Shown here piece after piece: positions 61,485-64,000 of a stretch of 64,000 bases of DNA; position 1 is the first letter of the stretch, and each line of letters starts with the position of its first letter. Under the pieces are notes generated by a model that did not search any database, had not been told where the DNA came from, and saw only the letters and a list, made by a program, of their open reading frames with translations. The position numbers and the translations under genes are program-made. This DNA comes from Opitutus terrae PB90-1. Lineage in GTDB: Bacteria > Verrucomicrobiota > Verrucomicrobiia > Opitutales > Opitutaceae. Where the stretch lies: assembly GCF_000019965.1 (NCBI RefSeq), contig NC_010571.1, forward strand, positions 5,155,001-5,219,000, given 5' to 3'.

Positions 61485-62537
61485 ATGTGCGCTGCGACTC
61501 CCGCCCCGAACTTCACTTTCGGCAGTGACAACACCGCCGGCATTTGCCCCGAAGCCTGGGCCGGATTAACGGAGGCGAACGCCGGTTGCGTCGCCAGCTA
61601 CGGCGACGATCCGTTCACCACCAAAGCCAAGGCACGGATCCGAGAGCTGTTCCAAACCGATTGCGAGGTATTCTTCGTCTTCAACGGCACCGCCGCCAAC
61701 TCGCTCGCGCTCGCCGCCTGCTGCCGCAGCCCGTTCACCCGCGTGATCTGCCACGACTACTCGCACATCGACACCGACGAGTGCGGCGCGCCGGAGCTCT
61801 TTACCGGCGGGGCGAAACTGACGGCGCTGTCCGGTCCAAACGGCAAGCTGCAGCCCGCGGCAGTGGAAGGTGCGCTGCACCTGGGTCACGGGGTGCACTT
61901 TCCGAAACCCGCCGCGCTCTCGCTCACGCAATCGACCGAATGGGGCACGCTCTATACCGCGGACGAGCTCCGCGCGCTGACCTCGCTCGCGCACGCCAAC
62001 GGACTCGCCGTGCACATGGACGGCGCGCGTTTCGCGAATGCGGTCGAGGCGTCGCACCTCTCGCCCGCCGATCTTACCTGGCGTGCCGGGGTCGACGTGC
62101 TGTCGTTCGGCGGCACCAAAAACGGCATGCAAACCGCCGAGGCCGTCGTGTTTTTCAATCACGATCTGGCGCGAGATTTCGAATACCGCGTCAAACAGGG
62201 CGGCCAGCTCGCCTCGAAAATGCGTTATGCCGGCGGCCAGTGGCTCGCGATGCTGCGCGATGGCGCCTGGCTCCGGCATGCGGCGCACGCGAATGCGATG
62301 GCCCGCCGGCTCGCCGACGCGATCCGCCAGATTCCGTCGCTGCAGTTCATCGTCGAGCCGCAGGTGAACGCGCTCTTCGTCGAAATGCCGCCCGCGGTCT
62401 ACGCCGCGCTCACGGCGCGCGGCTGGCAGTTTTATCGTTTCATCGGCGAGAACGGCTATCGGCTGATGTGCTCGTGGGCGACAACCGAGGCCGAGGTCGA
62501 CGCGTTCGTCGCTGATCTGCGCGCGACGGCGCGATAG
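61485..62537 (+). CDS. Low-specificity L-threonine aldolase
   Basis: A 350-residue PLP enzyme of the beta-eliminating lyase family. FGSDNTAGICPEA at the N-terminus, GTAANSLAL, VHMDGARFANA and the PLP lysine in FGGTKNG (Lys212) match threonine aldolases, which cleave L-threonine to glycine and acetaldehyde. It faces aroK across a 161-base spacer. Alternative names within this family (allo-threonine or phenylserine aldolase) cannot be separated by sequence. Confidence 0.9.
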   Translation: MCAATPAPNFTFGSDNTAGICPEAWAGLTEANAGCVASYGDDPFTTKAKARIRELFQTDCEVFFVFNGTAANSLALAACCRSPFTRVICHDYSHIDTDECGAPELFTGGAKLTALSGPNGKLQPAAVEGALHLGHGVHFPKPAALSLTQSTEWGTLYTADELRALTSLAHANGLAVHMDGARFANAVEASHLSPADLTWRAGVDVLSFGGTKNGMQTAEAVVFFNHDLARDFEYRVKQGGQLASKMRYAGGQWLAMLRDGAWLRHAAHANAMARRLADAIRQIPSLQFIVEPQVNALFVEMPPAVYAALTARGWQFYRFIGENGYRLMCSWATTEAEVDAFVADLRATAR

Positions 62538-62690
62538 CGCGGCTTGGCAAAACTGCAGCCGGTGCAGATTGGAGGCAGCTCGATAAGCGGCCGCCCGTCC
62601 GGCGGCCGCGTATTGCGGGTACATCTTTTTCTGGACCGCCGTAAGCCACGCTGCCGGTTGCGCCGAATCCCTCAGCGGAGCGGTAGCTCC

Positions 62691-62764
62691 GGTAGGGCGC
62701 GGACTCCGTCCGCGCCGCGTATCGGACAAGTCCTTCGCGGCGGCCACGGAGTGGCCGCCCTACC
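62691..62764. repeat. Palindrome pair GGTAGGGCG...CGCCCTACC
   Basis: GGTAGGGCGCGGACTCCGTC (62691-62710) with CGCGCCGCG after it, and GCGGCCACGGAGTGGCCGCC (62740-62759) then CTACC. The same outer frame as at 59493, but the inner stems are GCGGAC/GTCCGC and GGCCAC/GTGGCC. It lies between the threonine aldolase gene and the terminator of the FKBP gene. Confidence 0.7.
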
Positions 62765-62783
62765 CATCTCAACACGTTCGCAC

Positions 62784-62810
62784 AAAAAAAGCCCCGGCGA
62801 ACCGGGGCTT
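62784..62810 (-). terminator. Rho-independent terminator of the FKBP gene
   Basis: On the minus strand the order is AAGCCCCGG, loop TTCG, CCGGGGCTT, then a run of T (AAAAAAA at 62784-62790 on the plus strand). A nine-base stem and T-run make a strong intrinsic terminator, 24 bases after the stop at 62834. It is the only clear one in the window. Confidence 0.93.
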
Positions 62811-62833
62811 TGAAAGTGGAACGTTTGCCCGGC

Positions 62834-63604
62834 TTACTTCGCCGGCGCCGGGGCGGGCGCTTCGGTCGCCGCGGCCGCGGCGGCTGGCTTGATCTCCAGC
62901 AACTCGACGTCGAACACGAGCGTGGACGCCGGCGGGATTTGCGGACGGCCCTCGTCGCCGTAGCCCAGCTGCGGCGGGATGTAGAGCTTGATCTTGCCAC
63001 CCTTCGAAATCTTCTGGAGCCCTTCGGTCCAGCCCGGAATCACCTGATCGAGCTGGAATTCGACCGGCTCGCCCCGCTGCACGGAGCTGTCGAAGGTCGT
63101 TCCGTTGACCAGCTTGCCCGTGTAGTGAACTTTCACCGTGTCCGTCGGCTTCGGCGTGGGACCTTCCCCCTGCTGCTCGATCTCGTAGACCAGCCCACTC
63201 GGCAGCACGACAACGCCCGGCTTCTTCTTCACCTCGGCGAAGAACGTCGCGGTCTCAGCCTCGCCCTGCTGCTTCAGCTTGGACATGTAGGCCGTCTGTT
63301 TCCGCTGCATGAACTCGTCCATCGCCGGCCCGATCTTCTCGAGCTCGTAGGGCGTGTCCTTGCCCTCGGCCGCGGCGACGATGCCTTTCACCAGGGCGTC
63401 GATCTGTTGCTTGTCGAAGCCGAGCTCGGCAATCCCGACGCGCTTGGCCATGAACCAGCCGAACTCCTCGACGAGTTGCGGTTCAGTGTATTGAGGAGCG
63501 GGGGTCGCCGGCTGGGGCGCAGGCGCGGCTTGCGTGTCTTGCGCACGCACCGCACCGCCCAGGCCGAGCAGCAGAGAAACCGCGAGGATGAGTTTGAATT
63601 TCAT
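62834..63604 (-). CDS. Exported FKBP-type peptidyl-prolyl cis-trans isomerase
   Basis: A 256-residue protein. KLILAVSLLLGLGGAVRAQ is a signal peptide at residues 4-22. About 50-130 is the helical dimerisation domain of FkpA/Mip-type proteins. The FKBP fold follows with VKVHYTGKLVNGTTFDSS, PVEFQLDQVIPGWTEGL and LYIPPQLGYGDEG. It assists folding of exported proteins. The C-terminus is Ala/Pro-rich. It ends in a clear terminator and reads away from a new gene at 63748. Confidence 0.93.
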   Translation of the reverse strand: MKFKLILAVSLLLGLGGAVRAQDTQAAPAPQPATPAPQYTEPQLVEEFGWFMAKRVGIAELGFDKQQIDALVKGIVAAAEGKDTPYELEKIGPAMDEFMQRKQTAYMSKLKQQGEAETATFFAEVKKKPGVVVLPSGLVYEIEQQGEGPTPKPTDTVKVHYTGKLVNGTTFDSSVQRGEPVEFQLDQVIPGWTEGLQKISKGGKIKLYIPPQLGYGDEGRPQIPPASTLVFDVELLEIKPAAAAAATEAPAPAPAK

Positions 63605-63747
63605 GGGGACGAGTGAAGCGATATGGGAACGAATTGGGCGGGTTTTGTGCCCGGAAGTTTTTCCATCTGCCAGCCGGCCTTGCGGAATGCAACTCATTAC
63701 TCCCCGCTTGTGTCGCGGGGGCGAATCCCCTCAATCGGCCTTCCTTC

Positions 63748-64000
63748 ATGAACCTCGACGAATTCTGGACCAGCCAGGACGGACAGATCCTCACCGTACG
63801 CAACCAGGACGACCGGACCGTGGGGCTGACCCTCGCCTTCTGGCCGCGGCGCCCCGCCGAGCTCGAGTTTTTCAAGTCGCACGGCCCATCGCTGCAGTTC
63901 ACCGAACGCAGCTCGCTGGCGCGCATCGGCATCGAGATGCTCACGCGCGGCACCCCGCGGCTCGAAGGCAACCGGCTCGAACTCGACGCCGAGGCTTTCC
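63748..64000 (+). CDS. Unknown protein, 5' part (continues beyond window)
   Basis: The frame from ATG 63748 is open to the last base of the window, giving 84 codons (NLDEFWTSQDGQILTVRNQD ... LEFFKSHGPSLQFTERSS). The text is balanced in composition and looks coding, but I do not recognise a family. The 143-base divergent spacer to the FKBP gene would hold its promoter. Confidence 0.6.
   Translation, partial: MNLDEFWTSQDGQILTVRNQDDRTVGLTLAFWPRRPAELEFFKSHGPSLQFTERSSLARIGIEMLTRGTPRLEGNRLELDAEAF

Noticed and set aside
1-64000. tRNA, rRNA, riboswitch or prophage signals
   Set aside because: None recognised by eye on either strand; a dedicated RNA search could still find short ncRNAs.

Overview
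The window is high-GC bacterial DNA, densely coded, with frequent GTG starts, short or overlapping gene junctions (ATGA, GTGA) and few Shine-Dalgarno sequences. An exported metalloprotease carries repeated RAIGPTL/RAVGPGL-type domains, there is a LEPR-XLL-like protein, and palindromic repeats fill many spacers. Together these suggest a Verrucomicrobiota genome, probably close to the Opitutaceae. That placement is inference from gene style; no rRNA gene is present to fix it. Most of the window is a large surface-glycan locus.

Layout. (1) 1-1844: the end of an HlyD-type membrane fusion protein and an exported protein with a LEPR-XLL-like N-terminus. (2) 2053-3636: the two halves of ADP-heptose synthesis as separate genes (rfaE2, rfaE1). 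(3) 3890-14970: a three-domain glycosyltransferase, a methyltransferase, a sugar-nucleotide epimerase, a zinc-ribbon/GT2 fusion, then hddA, hddC, a gmhA-like gene, gmhB and a transaldolase, which is a near-complete GDP-heptose set. (4) 15157-22515: large membrane proteins, a methyltransferase and a methyltransferase/GT2 fusion. (5) 22652-28766: two CDP-paratose 2-epimerase-like genes flanking three exported proteins (one a matrixin-like protease), then a GT2. (6) 28928-32975: dTDP-rhamnose genes rfbC, rfbD, rfbB, rfbA, interrupted by a frameshifted four-helix-bundle gene. (7) 33188-48830: more glycosyltransferases, methyltransferases, a sugar aminotransferase and three further membrane proteins. 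(8) 48961-59490: a serine-palmitoyltransferase-like enzyme, three GT4 enzymes, an MGDG-synthase-like glycosyltransferase, a short-chain reductase, a ketosynthase, an ACP-dehydratase fusion and a thioesterase, which together look like a specialised (glyco)lipid pathway. (9) 59555-64000: ordinary genes (queG, aroK, a threonine aldolase, an FKBP isomerase) and the start of an unknown gene.

How it fits together: regions 2, 3 and 6 supply activated heptose and rhamnose. The aminotransferase and the epimerases add rarer sugars. About a dozen glycosyltransferases assemble a glycan, methyltransferases decorate it, and several multi-span YfhO/GT-C-like membrane proteins may transfer sugars from lipid carriers outside the inner membrane. 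No Wzx flippase, Wzy polymerase or Wzm/Wzt transporter was recognised here. Region 8 could make a sphingolipid-like or polyketide-like lipid that is then glycosylated; this is the most interesting hypothesis in the window.
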